Assembly: GCA_023079485.1 (NCBI GenBank)
Contig: CM041115.1
Coordinates: 42,542,305-42,606,304 of the forward strand
Source: Archilochus colubris
Taxonomy: Eukaryota > Chordata > Aves > Apodiformes > Trochilidae
Direction of reading: 5' to 3'
DNA: 64,000 nt
A model generated the notes under the pieces. It was not told where the DNA came from, did not search any database, and worked only from the letters and a program-made list of their open reading frames with translations. The first letter of the stretch is position 1. Each line of letters begins with the position of its first letter. Both the position numbers and the translations under genes were made by a program. Of the stretch, positions 24,558-36,528 are shown piece by piece.

Positions 24558-27500
24558 ATGCTATTCAATCCAGAACAATACTCCTGGGAAAGCACACACG
24601 TCCGGAGACACAGTGATTATAATAGAAATGCTGCAGAAACTTTACTGGGTTATGATTAGTTGCTCAAGCATTTCTGTTGTGAAAGATGAGACTCCCACAA
24701 GGTGTTGCAGTGTTCCATGTAGAACTTCAGACTCATCCTCAAAGCTTTAGATATACTGAAAAAATAGATCCTTTCTTATCCGAATAAATAAGCTAAAACA
24801 TTCATTTAAAAATAAATTAATAGTCTTGCCTGCATCCAGGCAGATCCATAGGTAAAACAGATGGCTGAGTAAAGGAAACCAAAAGAGGAATTCTCTTTCT
24901 AGATTGTGGTGGTGTGATGCTTTCCATTGAGATGAATTCTGTGTGCAACTTTCTTAACACTCAAGCAAGAATTGTTGAGTCTTGATTAGCCACTGCCATT
25001 GACAGCTCTCTTTTGTAGTATAATGTGCCCATTATAAGGAAAACTTTGGGTTTTCCTTAAAAGACTGATAAGCACATTATTGTAGCTGTTGAGACAGTGG
25101 TTCCTGTGGAATTTGGCTCTCTGTCAAGTGGTGGAATCTTCTAGAGGGGGGACGTAGTAACTTTTATCTGCCTGTGCTTGAGAAGTGGTGTTGTGGTGAC
25201 ATGGATTCCGGTGATGCTAATACAGAGAATCTCATAAAATTACACAGCACGTTTCCTCCAAGTATTAGTAGTTGTTTTATTTCGTGTTCTAATGGGAGAA
25301 GTAATAGAAACTGAGCCTTTCAGAGGTTTTTAATGGCACAGACTGAAAGCTTAAAGTGTACATTCTTACAGGATACAGGCTTTTGTTATCACAGCATATG
25401 GTATTTAGTGCTTATTATCCAATACCAAGCACTAGGGTAAAATTCATAAATGTTTTTTGGTTTTGTTTTTTTTTTTCATAGCCACCTACATGAACTTTTA
25501 GTATTTAATTGGTTCTAACTAAAGAGAAAGTAGTGTTTAGTTGAAGACTAGACTCTTTCTTTAGTTTTAATGTTTTAATGTCATAGCATTATGTTTACAC
25601 AGTACTCATTTCCAGCTAGAAACGAAGAAGCAGAATGAAGAGGGAAAAAGCCTAAGTCATGGAAGCCTTTGCATATAAGGCATGAGTCTGAAAAGCAGAT
25701 AGGTTGTCTGACAAATGAATTATATGACAAACATAATTAGGATAATAGCATCCATTTTGTGTCCTATCTTCCATCCGGTTTCTTTCTCTTGCCTTTTGAC
25801 TGTTCCTTTAGTGCGTGCAGTTTGATTATTTCACCAATTTAATATTTTGTAATATTTTTGTCCCTGGCTTGTCTTGCTAATTTAAGATAGATGTAACACT
25901 GCCTGTTTCAGATACTGTGTCATGTTTGTAACTAGGTGAGAGAAGTGATTGAATACACATACAAATCATTAGTACGTAGGAAGTTCTTTATCAGGTTGGA
26001 ACTACAGCATTATATTGGGAGGACAATTATTGTTGCTAAATATGGCATCACCTGTATAATATTGTTGTGGGCATACATTATCTGTCCATGTTACAATGTG
26101 CTATTAGTAATCTGTGTTACAGCAGTATTTTCATAGCTGTGTACAATAGCATGATTTTGATGGGTAGCACATATTCTCACTTTCTGAGAAGTTACCAAAA
26201 GAGACTAAACAAGAAGCTGAAGATTGCATAGTGTTACTATGCAATTTACAGTTATGTTAGAAATTACCACCTTATTCCTTGGTTAGTTTTTCTTTAGTCC
26301 CAGACCCAAAAGACAAGTTCTTGGGAAGCTGCTGCATGACTAAGGTTTGAAAAGTACTGATTGAAGTGTTTCTTGAGAAGGATTTTAAAACAGTGAAGAA
26401 TACATGAAGTGTACACGATCCATTTGTTCTGTTCTAGCAGTTCTAAGAGATGTGAGATTCTAACAGAACTGAAAGAGAATGAACCAAAGATCCAAGTAGG
26501 ATTTCTTTTTATTGTCATGTTGTTGTAGCTAAGACATTTGAGTGCCAAGTTTCTTGGACAAAGCAGTGTGAATAAAAGCTCTGGGTATAGAAGCTGCGCC
26601 ACTTCAAAGCACAGAGAGAATGTTTACTTCAAAAATGAGAAATGACAGCATATATACTGATTAATTCTTTGCAGAATCTCTAATTCTAGATTGTTAAAAT
26701 AATAGTAGGTTTTGTGATGGAAATCTTTGGTTGCTGTAGTCAGTTTGCTTCCACCAAATCAAATACAAGAGGTCTGAGGAGCCTGCTTCTCACTTACTGT
26801 TCGAAAGGGTTGAAGTCTTGGTTCTTTGAAGCACATGAAGTGCTACTTGAATTCTACTATTACATCTAAAGCCATACTTTTTAAATAGGTCTGTAAAGAA
26901 AAACACATCCTAAGCAATACTGTCTAGCCCTGTTGGTGATTTTATCATTTTATTTGTTGTCAAAACTGGCTTTTCAGCATTAGGACATTAGTTTGGTATC
27001 TGGAAGTGTACAAAGTGGTAATTTATTCAGTAAGGAACTTTCTCACAATGAACTATCTGTAGGCTTTTGTTGACTTTTAACTCTTTTTTCAGAGTTCATA
27101 ACATTTCGTTTACTTTCTCTTTGAGTGTAATAAAAAGTACTTTGTGTTACAAAAATAGTTCATAGTTCTAATCTTCTTTTTTCCAAAATAGGTACTATGG
27201 ACAACTGTGTGCCATTATGCTGTATCTTAGAATGGGGAATGCATAGTGCTTTTATTGCTTCAGGAAGTTTTTGTACTTTATTATCAAATCATTTTATAGT
27301 ACCAACTATTTTTGAAAAATAACCATTTCAGCTCTCCATCTCTTCCACTAATACGATTGTATTGCCATCAGCAATGTTATAATAAAGTGCAGTCAGGCTA
27401 AACTAGCTGCAGCTGGATTACTGTCCTGTGTGTACTGCAAATTCCCTGCCTCAGTCAGTCATGCTTCAATCTGATTAGGCAACAAGTATATTGGATAGTG

Positions 27501-27628
27501 TTGAAGGAAAACTATAAAGTGAAAAGGAGAAAGAAAAGCCATGAAGGAAGAAATTGCAGAGTAATATAATAGAGAAAAGATGCCGACCAATGTTAAAGTC
27601 AGATTTGGTCTGTTAGCTCCAGACTTGC
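24558..27628. other. Noncoding DNA, no gene seen
   Basis: No supported exon or transposon. The stretch at about 27,330-27,600 is less AT-rich and low in simple repeats, with CAGCTG-type E-box cores; it is a possible conserved noncoding element (see findings). Confidence 0.45.
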
Positions 27629-27700
27629 AAATATATATACGTATATATATATTCTATGCATATATATATATATGTGTGTGTGTGTGTGTATACACACTTA
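27629..27700. repeat. (TA)n/(TG)n microsatellite
   Basis: ATATATATAC, GTATATATAT and TATATATATA blocks lead into a TGTGTGTGTG run and then TATACACAC. It is a compound dinucleotide repeat and likely length-polymorphic. Confidence 0.95.
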
Positions 27701-28363
27701 TAGCTTTATTTTAGTATCTACAGTATCCAGTGTGCTTCTGATCCTGAAGGTGAGGCCCAGGCTGAATGGTCCAAAATTTCCATGCAGAAAAGACACAGAA
27801 GAGGCAGAATTCTTCAGAAACATGGGTGACTCGTTATAGACTAGCAGTGTTAGCAAGCTGATGTCATGTTCATAGCAGTGGAGCTATGATCTTATGATCA
27901 TTCTCATTGCTGGATTGTTTGAATACCTGGCTCTGACAGTGAGAAAGCCACTTAAAGTAACTGACTGTAACTGCGGTGCCAAGATTCAGCTGCTCATGCA
28001 GTCTAGCTTCTCCTTAAGAGTGATCCTTTACTGTAATACTGCATGATGCTTGTGCTTGAAACTGGTTTTGCAATTTGTTTTCCTGTGAGTGTCTGATGAC
28101 CATATGCAAGGTGGTGCAATGGCTTTGTGAACATTTTGGTGTGTGGCTCACATGATCATAGGTTTACCCTATGCTAAGAGGTGTTGGCCACAGCACTCTA
28201 ATGTTAAACTTTATAAAGGCAAATAGCCTAGTACAAGTGATTTGCTCCTTCATTTTATGTTTTTTTTCAGAAGAAAGACAAAGGCAAAAATCAGTCTGTA
28301 AATGTTTTTTTAATAAACAAGACTGTATTTGTTCTTAAGCTGTATTTCATATGTAAACAAGTC

Positions 28364-28490
28364 ATAGAACTATAGAAATATAGAATCATTTAGGGTGGAA
28401 AAGACCATTAAGATCATTGAGTCCAACACTAACATCACCAAGTCTACCACTAAACGATGTCCTTAAGTGATACATCTACACATCCTTTTC
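28364..28490 (-). mobile_element. CR1 LINE 3'-end fragment
   Basis: On the plus strand it reads TAGAATCATTTAGGGTGGAA, AAGACCATTAAGATCATTGA and GTCCAAC. These are the reverse complement of the CR1 tail and are followed by ACATCTACAC typical of the adjacent 3' region. Only about 125 bp remain. The 5' boundary is approximate. Confidence 0.9.
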
Positions 28491-31274
28491 TAATATATGT
28501 TCTACGAAGATACTGTTTATTTCACCCTCTTTCCCCTTTTGGGGTTGGAGAAAGAGTATAATAACACAAGATACTGCCCTTCTCCTTCCCTCCTTTTACA
28601 GGGTTCTCTGGTAATGTCAGTCAAGATTGGGTATTGGCCAAGTTCCTGTTTTTCAGGCAAGAAGTCAGGCCTAGTAAATGATTTGTCTGCTTAACCTGGT
28701 ATGGCTATACTTGTAACAGGGTTTAATTTCGTAGTAGAGATTCTCAATTTTAATAATATAGGTGGATAACATTGTATATTTTTCTCCTCTAGTCTCAACA
28801 CAACCCTTTTTTTCATTAGCCATTAGCTGGAAGGTACACTTAAGAATGCAGAATGCTCTAGTGAATTGTTTGTGCACCATGAATAACAAAAGCTCTTGTA
28901 ATATGCAGAAGTGACTAAGATGGTAGAAGTTTGCCAGCACTGAGACATGAAACTACTTATCAATTGGTATTTAAGTTTGTGACTGAGAATGTAAGTGAAG
29001 CTGTATAAAGATCAGGTTGGGTGGGGTTTTCTCTGAATGGTTTAAGATTACATGTAAATACAGTCTTTTTTGAGTAGAAGATGATGAACTTTTAAATAAC
29101 TTCCTACCTGAGAAAAAAGCAACCCAAGTTTTGTGATTTTTAATGAACTTTGCTATCATCAAATTAATTTATTAGTTAAATTAATGTTACTTATTTCCTT
29201 TATTTCTTTGTCTGATTCTCTTTTTTGTGTGCTAGCAGAAGAGAGTGAATACATTACATTGTTTAATAACATTGTTTAATATAAGGATTATTCCACCTAT
29301 CACTGCAATTCAGTGGTTGTTTTATAGAGATGTAGTTCAAAGGCTTGCTGTAGATCAGAAGCCTTCTGTTCCAGGGTGCATGCTTACTCATGTTGGAATA
29401 ACTGTAGCAGAGAAAATTAGGAATGCTAGAGAAGTATTAAGTATGCATTGATACGGAATGACAGATAAGGACTAAATTTTGGAACACTCAACAGGTCTGT
29501 TTTTCAGATGAATAGATTTCCAAAATGAAGGAGGCCAACTAGGAAAACTCGATCATGTTTAATCAATAAAAGAGCAAACTAACAACAGAACTTCTTCCAC
29601 TTTCCTCCTTGCTTTAGAAAACCCATTTAGTTTTCTTTAAAAGACATTTTACCCAGAGGTATTTCTGAACTGACTTTGGTGAGACAACTTATGAGTATTA
29701 TTTTCATTTTTTCATATTATTTCTAGTAATGATTCAGCCATCAATCAGAATTTTTTCAGCCAAGATTTGTCTATGAAATCTGTTAATTTTCATCTTTAAG
29801 GATGGAGCCTGGTTCTGAAGTATTGTCATTTTTTCCTTAACATGTTTCTAGGAGTGTTTTAAATTTCTTTTTTGATTCTGTTCTTTTGCATATATGCAAT
29901 AGAGTATTAGAAATCTGTGGCTAGGTAATGAATGTGATTTAGGATTGTGGGTGTTATGACTGAAGTGTAGAAACAGAACATCAGCACAGTCTTATGTTTC
30001 AATCTTTGCTTGCCGCTTGTTTTTAAAGAAACTGTTAGTTTTTGTTTTTTTTTTAAATGTGAGATTATGTATCCAGTTGTTTTCCGATAAGTCCTGGTGA
30101 CAGACCAGAGATGGCCATGAACTAAAATCCTATTTCTAAACAACTTTAAATAAGTTGAACTAGAAATTCTGTTTTTATAAGGAGCTCTATATCTTAACAT
30201 TCCTATATTCCAAAACTTTTTAAGTCACTGGTTTTATCCATATATCTCCTACATCTTCTATGACCTCTTTTTTTGGCTATATTCAAGTCTCTTTGAAGAT
30301 CTCTTCCATGCTGTGCTAAATGTCTTGTTATCAAGCATTTACAGTCACCTGCAGGCATGGAGAAGCAAGCAGAAAACCAAAATTACTATTTACTTTTTTT
30401 AATTTCTAAGATTTTCCCCCATTTAAGTATGTTCTATGAATTTAGCTGTCTTAGTGCAGAGACCATTTCTTCCTGAGTACTCTGTTAGCACCTAAAGGAT
30501 TATTTCTGGTACTAAAGTAACCACTGCAGGAACCAAGTTCAGTATTCAGATGTTTCATCCACCTATTTGATCCTTTTGAATATAGTTGGTACATGTGCCC
30601 ATGCCCAGGTGCTGCCATCTACTGTGAGGACAATTCAGTTGTGTCTCTGCATTGAACAATCTATTCATGCCCATTATCAATGTTGTTACCTCTTTACTTC
30701 CTGCCTTGCTAAAGGGAGTAGTTTATGGTTCAGACACAAGTCTTAGCACTTCCATTCCCCTTCACATGTCAGCTAGCATGGTTGCATGCCAATAGAAGAT
30801 GAAGTGTTGTACACAAGTTAGCTGCCTTTGGAGATAGTTAAGGACTCCCTTGTAACTCCTGCAGCCTAGAATAAGCAAAATGAAAAGCAACTCTTCCTGA
30901 AAGTGAATTTTTTACATCTCCATGTTTGGAGCAGTACAGTTTGTGCAGCATTTGGCTCCGATCTGCTTGCACAGATGCAGACTGAGTCCGACAGGACGGA
31001 TACCTTCTGGACTCTGCTGTCATTAGAAATGCTGGCATGAAGGTGGTGGTGGTGATAAAAGGGGGAAGCTGGTGCCTTCAGCGCTTTGTCTAAGATTTCT
31101 GAGGTTTGTATTTTTGATGGTAGTAGCTGATTCAGAGGCTATCATTACAGAAGAATTTTATAGTAGTCATAGATTTTTATCAGCTGCTCATGTCTTTTCT
31201 TCCTTGAGTAGATGTTTTGAGCATCTCACTGTCCTGTAAAATGGGCTCTCCATGTTATCTGCAAATATTTAAGA
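28491..31274. other. Noncoding DNA, no gene seen
   Basis: Only chance open frames. It includes a short tandem repeat of ACATTGTTTAATA near 29,254-29,283. No promoter-like CpG cluster was seen. Confidence 0.45.
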
Positions 31275-31383
31275 TCTGTCTAGTGGAATGATCATCAGTA
31301 TATATTTTTTTTTCCTGTCCTTTTGGATTTTCTGTCTAGTGGAATGGTAATCAGCATATTTTTTTTTCTATCCTTTGGGTTTT
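31275..31383 (+). repeat. About 56-bp tandem duplication, two copies
   Basis: Copy 1 (31,275-31,330) and copy 2 (31,331 to about 31,383) both start TCTGTCTAGTGGAATG, continue with ATCAG and a T-run, and end near CCTTTTGG or CCTTTGGG. Several substitutions and small indels separate them, so the event is older than the 43-bp duplication at 4.1 kb. Confidence 0.85.
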
Positions 31384-32287
31384 TATCTTCATTGCATGGA
31401 AACTACTCACGGTAATGAAAAAGATAGTATAAAAATTGCTGATAGTTCTACGTTGCAGACTCTTCAAAAAGTAAAATTTCATGTCAGTGTGATTTTAGTG
31501 ACAACACCGGGCTATTGGGCGATATCTGCGGAATAGAGAACTAGTTTTTATGTTCTTTGTTTCTATTATTGATCAGGTATTTTTAATTTGGACAGGAATG
31601 AGACACTGCTTTTAAGGCCAGCTACTTGAGTTGTAGTCCTCCAATTGTATCATTCAAAAACACATAATCATAAATGAGGTAGATTGAATTAAATCTCAGC
31701 CCTATATTCAGTGGTGAATTTCTCTTTTTCTGTTAGACATAGTTCAAACATGTATAAGAAAACACAACAATTTTAAGCTTGGAGAGTTGTTGAACAATGC
31801 AGTGTACTAGCATGTGACATCTAGCTCTAGCCTTTAAGAATATCTCATGAAGCAAATTTTGCTGTATTACTCTTACCAGATTCCAGGGCATCAGCTTCCA
31901 GTGTGCTGCTTACAAGTGGATGTTCTATTCTGGATATTGAACTCCCTTTGATTCCTTTCTTTCAATATGAATATTCCAATGGAGTATTGTATGCTTCATT
32001 AACAATGACAGTTCCCATGGTTTGGAAGACGCTGTTTAATACATCAAAAGATCCAGGTGTAACAGATGCCTTATTACAGATGAAAAGATGCACAGAGAAA
32101 TATGTTTGAATAGGCCTAACATATACTATAACTAGAATCTTTTGATGTATGCTGGTAGCCTGAAATTAATTATGTTTCCTGTTCTTTTTCCCTTACCCTA
32201 TTGCCTTTTAAAATTGTTTTGCTTCAAGTTATGGTTGCTTAGAAAAAAAAAAACCCAGAAAATCTCTGCCCTTTTCTTGCTAATTGT
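31384..32287. other. Noncoding DNA upstream of the candidate exon
   Basis: No transposon recognised. A 68-codon frame at 31,903-32,109 has no splice context or domain. There is no TATA box or CpG island just upstream of the exon, in line with the exon being spliced to an upstream noncoding exon and not lying at a transcription start. Confidence 0.45.
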
Positions 32288-32317
32288 ATTTTTTTCTTTT
32301 TCTTATCTCTTTCACAG
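32288..32317 (+). promoter_or_regulatory. Strong 3' splice acceptor
   Basis: A nearly pure pyrimidine tract runs from 32,288 to 32,314 and ends in TTCACAG, with AG at 32,316-32,317. This is an excellent match to the vertebrate acceptor consensus and is followed directly by the candidate coding exon. Prediction from sequence only. Confidence 0.65.
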
Positions 32318-32400
32318 GCTCTGAAAAGACTTCATCTGAAATTTCAGACTGGACAGACTTGCAGTGGCTTCTAAGCCAGAGAGAACAAGGCTGCCAAAGC
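32318..32400 (+). other. Candidate 5' UTR part of the exon
   Basis: These are the 83 nt between the acceptor and the proposed ATG. They contain no ATG in any frame, which suits a 5' UTR. The frame of the downstream coding part is also open through this segment, so in-frame coding from an upstream exon cannot be excluded. Confidence 0.5.
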
Positions 32401-32485
32401 ATGCTGGTGCCAAACTGTTGGATGATGCAAGTAGTCAGGCCAATGGTGGTGCTTCTGTGCTTGCTACTCTATGCTGATGCTGAAA
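32401..32485 (+). CDS. First coding exon of unidentified secreted/membrane protein (partial)
   Basis: Starts at ATG 32,401, the first ATG in the exon, with A at position -3. Further in-frame ATGs lie at 32,422, 32,425 and 32,443. The 28 codons look like a classical signal peptide: a polar start, an Arg before the core (VVRPM), the hydrophobic core VVLLCLLLY, and ADA as a plausible signal-peptidase site (Ala at -3 and -1). The exon ends AAA|GTAAGC, leaving one base of the next codon, so the intron is phase 1. Phase-1 introns after the signal peptide are common in genes for Ig-domain and other extracellular modular proteins; that is family knowledge, not identification. I do not recognise the gene. 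No clear second exon is found in the remaining 31.5 kb, implying a long intron. A chance combination of signals remains possible. Confidence 0.55.
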
Positions 32486-32491
32486 GTAAGC
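32486..32491 (+). promoter_or_regulatory. 5' splice donor of the signal-peptide exon
   Basis: AAA|GTAAGC matches the vertebrate donor consensus at most positions and directly follows the predicted signal-peptide cleavage region. It sets a phase-1 exon end. Confidence 0.55.
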
Positions 32492-35212
32492 TTGTTATTA
32501 ATTTTTGCTTAGGTCTTTGGCATAATGAATAGTTTTGTTTTCAGGAGGTGGTTACTGGGGGTCTCAAATGAGTCTTCTTTTGAGTGATTCTTAGAACACT
32601 ATGAGGTCCTCTCTAGATCACAGCTAGTATTTGAAAGAAATTATTTTTGCAACTTCCTTACTACATTTTTGTCTTAATGCCCCGTTTCTTAAGCAGGTAG
32701 TGGTTTCTGTTCAGGTAGTGGAGACCATTGCCTTCAAGCTGTGTGGTCAAAATGGACTAACTTTTTTTACCAGACACAAGAACGTCTGACATTCTTGGAC
32801 TATTTCTTTCTTACATTGTGTTAAAAAAAAGCAAAAGGACAAAAAAAAAAGAGGAGAAAACCATACTCTCCATATTAATTCCCAGTCCAATTAAAATTCC
32901 AGGCACTTTGTAACTTCCACAACAGCTGTTCTAATGCATTATTTCCGGCAGCTGTCACAGACAACAGTATCCAAACAAATCAAGCAGAACTGACAACTTA
33001 GAGGCTGGCCAAGTGAGGATAGGCACCTTTGTTTACTTGTACTGAGGGGAAACTGTTGGACTTTGGTCAATTAGTTTACCTATTAATGGAAAGATAATAT
33101 CTTCTTTTTAATTAGGAAATCATTAGGTCTACCTTGTTTACATGTGTTCCTTCTCCCAGCTGTCCTGTGGCTTCTTGCAGAAGTAATGTGCAAATGAAAA
33201 AAGCCATTTGCTTTCCACCTGTTGACCTGCAGGTTTTCTGCAAGCTTACTGTTACATTTGCTGCGAGCTGACTGTCAACATTCACTTGATTGAGAGATGT
33301 TTTCATATTGAATCTGCCTGAATCTGTGCAGATACATAACCAATCAATAACTTTATTCCATATCTGAATTTTGAAGACTTCTGTGTTTTTCTACACATCT
33401 GCGTAAGACGAAGGAGCATTTAAATTAATTAGGAGCACACAAGAATAAAAACTGTGTCAATAAAGTTGGATAAATGAGTTCTTAGTAAATGCATAACGAA
33501 GAGTTCCTTATCACTCCACTTAATCTGCTCTCCAGGTATACTAAATTACAACAGCAAAAGAGATACAATATCATCCTATTTCCATGTGTGGTAAGACTTC
33601 CTTCCTTCAACTGCAACTCTATGAAAGTGAAAGAAACGAAAAAAGAAAAGGACAAAACATACATGTTTGTTCAGTAGTGACAGCTGAGATTCTTTGGCCC
33701 CTTTCCAGGTAGATAATGACCAGCTGGGAGGATGTGTCTAAGGTGAAGCCAAGGACATTTTAACACTTTAGCCAGCAAATAATTAATTGGGAAGTATGCC
33801 CAAATGTTGGATGTTTCTGCAATTTTACCACCTATTCTAAAAGTAAATTCTGTGCTTAGCAAATATATATTTTTAGACCCTGGTTTACCTTTTCAGCTTC
33901 AACTAGTGGAATGCCCAACCTCCTCTGGGCAAATAGTAAGTGCTTTTTTTTTGTTTTGGTAACCTCAATCTTGTATCAGTTTGCAAAAAGACCTTCAAAA
34001 CACAGAAACTCCTTTGCTAGTCCTGCACTTGTTACAGAAATGTATAGTTTTCGTTAGCATGTTACATTAAACAGAAGGTTCTGTCTTTCATCATTCTTCT
34101 CTGTGGAGAAGGAGGATAGTTTTTCTGAAGGTTAGCAGGGAATTTACTTCAAAATAACCTGATGTCCCAGTACAGTTTTTAAGGGAGTTTCCTGATTTGT
34201 TTTTCCAAAATTGCTTTATTCCACTTACAATTGTTTTTCATCTTAAATGTAAGGAAACAAAATATAAGTCAGCTGTTAGCCTTTTCTGGCTAGGTCTAGG
34301 AGGACTTCATGATGTTAATGGAATCTGTGGTATATCACATGCAGAATAAAGGTTGTAAGATGCACCAAAATCATCTTTTTGCGGTAGTTTCTTTCAGTGA
34401 AACAAGCCTGGACAACAATATGAAGTCATAAAAGAAACTAGAATGAGTAAAAATTACATATTAATGAATATGAATGAATAGTGTATAAGTAGTGTCTTCA
34501 AAGATGGATTCTAAATAATTATATTATTTGCAGGATTCATGTACTCTTTACTGGAGAGCAAAATGAAGGTCTCTTAAGAGTAAAAATTACTTGGTTTTCT
34601 GTTCCTTTTAGACACTAGTCAATACCATATTGTCATACTAGTTTCACATGTATATAGTAATAGATAATGTCAGGAGCACTGTTAATGTAAGTTGGAAACA
34701 CATCACCTTAAATACCACTGATCATCTTTTACAAATATGCAAATCAGCAGTATTTTGTACTAGAGGAATTCATAGAATATTTGTCTTTGTAGGTAGTAGG
34801 TATTACTAGACAGAGTTACAATAACAGAGGTTAGAAAAAGAAAAATACATTAGCTTATCTTCTTGGATTAATAATGTTACAGTAACATCTATTGTTATTC
34901 TTAGCATTTATTTCATCTTGTTACTAGCCAATAAATTCTTACAGATATAAAAAATTAGGAATATTTTAAAAACTAAAGAAAGATGAAAAATCCTGCTGGA
35001 ACCTTGGAGCTAAGGAATAATAATAATTTCATGAACTAGTTTTTTTCTTTAAAAGAAATGGGCAAATTTTTTTTGCCTATAAGGCAAATCCAATTGTTCT
35101 ATGTAATAGCCCTGATCTTACATCAGTTCCTGTTAAGACATTCCAGAAGGAGAATGTGCAGGCAATTCTAAGAAGTGAGAGACCAGGTATCTCTGGGTTT
35201 ACTCTTCCTATT
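32492..35212. other. Probable intron, no further exon seen
   Basis: AT-rich sequence with an A-rich run near 32,822-32,852. The open frames on both strands at 33,482-33,677 overlap and carry no domain. The segment at about 32,920-33,010 is less AT-rich and might be conserved, but the sequence alone cannot show this. Confidence 0.45.
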
Positions 35213-35755
35213 ACAGAATCACAGGATTGTCACAGTTGAGAAAGACCTCTAAGATCACCACGTCCAACTGTCAGCATCCCCTTCGAATGAAGTACGTCTG
35301 TCAATGTGTGTCACCCACTAGAGCATGTTCTAAAGTGCCTCCTCTCCACAGTTTTTAAATGCTACCAGGACTGGTGACTCCACTACCTCCCTGAGCAGCC
35401 CATTCCAATGCATAACTGCTCTCTCAATAAAGAAATTTTTTCCTCAGATCTAGTCTAAACCTCCCCTGGTGCAACTTCAGGCCATTTTCTCTAGTCCTAT
35501 CATTATTCACATGAGAGAAGAGGCCAGCACCCACCTCCCTACACCTGCCGTTCAGGTAGTTGTAGAGAGCAGTAAGGTCTACTCTCAACTCCTCTTCTCC
35601 AAACTAAACATTGCTAATTACCTCAGCCTCTCCTCATAGGACTTGTTCTCTAGACCCTTCACCAGCTTGGTTGCCCTTCTCTGGAGTCTGTCCTTCACCT
35701 CAATGTCTGTCTAGTGGTGAGGGGTCCAGAAGTGAACACGGCACTCACCAGTACT
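35213..35755 (-). mobile_element. CR1 LINE 3' fragment, old
   Basis: Plus-strand reading gives the reverse complement of the CR1 3' region: AGAATCACAGGATTG, AGACCTCTAAGATCACC, GGTGACTCCACTACCTCCCT, GAGCAGCCCATTCCAATGC, CTCAGCCTCTCCTCATAGGA and GCCCTTCTCTGGAGTC. About 540 bp remain, with scattered substitutions and small indels and no intact frame. The terminal 8-bp repeat is degraded. Confidence 0.93.
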
Positions 35756-36506
35756 ATTTCTTAAGGAAACAATTGAGCTGGACAACATAACCTTGTAAGA
35801 ACAGGTCTTTCATGTGATAATTTAAAAGTACTGTTGACTTGTTTAGAATTTTGAAAGCTCTATTTCTGTTCCTCTTCTCTGTTTTTTGTAATTGCATGTT
35901 TTGCCATATGGGTAGTGGTACTGTGAAGTGCAGGAAGTGAGTGAACTCTTACATGTACTGGTGAATATGAAATGGTCTCTTAAAATAGTCAAACTTATCT
36001 AATCTGCCTAGCTCTTATTTTATGGGGAAAAGATTCACTTTTGACACTACAGTTTTTTTCTGCTTACTGCTAGTAAAAGGCATGACTGAGAAATTGCACA
36101 CAATTTGTATAAATTAACATAATCCTTTTTTCACAAGGTGAACTTTACAGTTGAAACTGATTTTCCAGCTTTTTACATCCTTTCCCGCTTTTCTGTTATT
36201 TCCAAGGAATTATAGAAGGAATTGAATGGAAAGGGGAGACAAAAGTCTAAAGCAAGATTTTTTTCACTTGCACTGGTTTGATTTAAGTTTTAACTACAAG
36301 GTTGTGAAACATCTAATATAAACCAAACAGACATGTATGTCAACACAGTGTCTTCCAATTTCTAGTCAGATTTGATGATTTCCTTCTCGTTGTGTTACAG
36401 GATTGCATACCATGCAGCATATTTCTCTGTACCTTAAACTAAAAGTTTAAAGAAAGAGACTGTGTGTCAAGTGATTAATATGCACAGAATTTTTAGTTGC
36501 ATAGAT

Positions 36507-36528
36507 ATTTATATATCTATATATAAAT
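36507..36528. repeat. 22-bp near-perfect AT palindrome
   Basis: ATTTATATAT and ATATATAAAT are exact reverse complements around a 2-nt centre (CT). It lies in AT-rich DNA where such palindromes can arise easily. Confidence 0.85.

Noticed and set aside
31903..32109. 68-codon frame just upstream of the candidate exon
   Set aside because: No acceptor or donor at its edges and no recognisable domain; it is not in a position to be joined to the signal-peptide exon.
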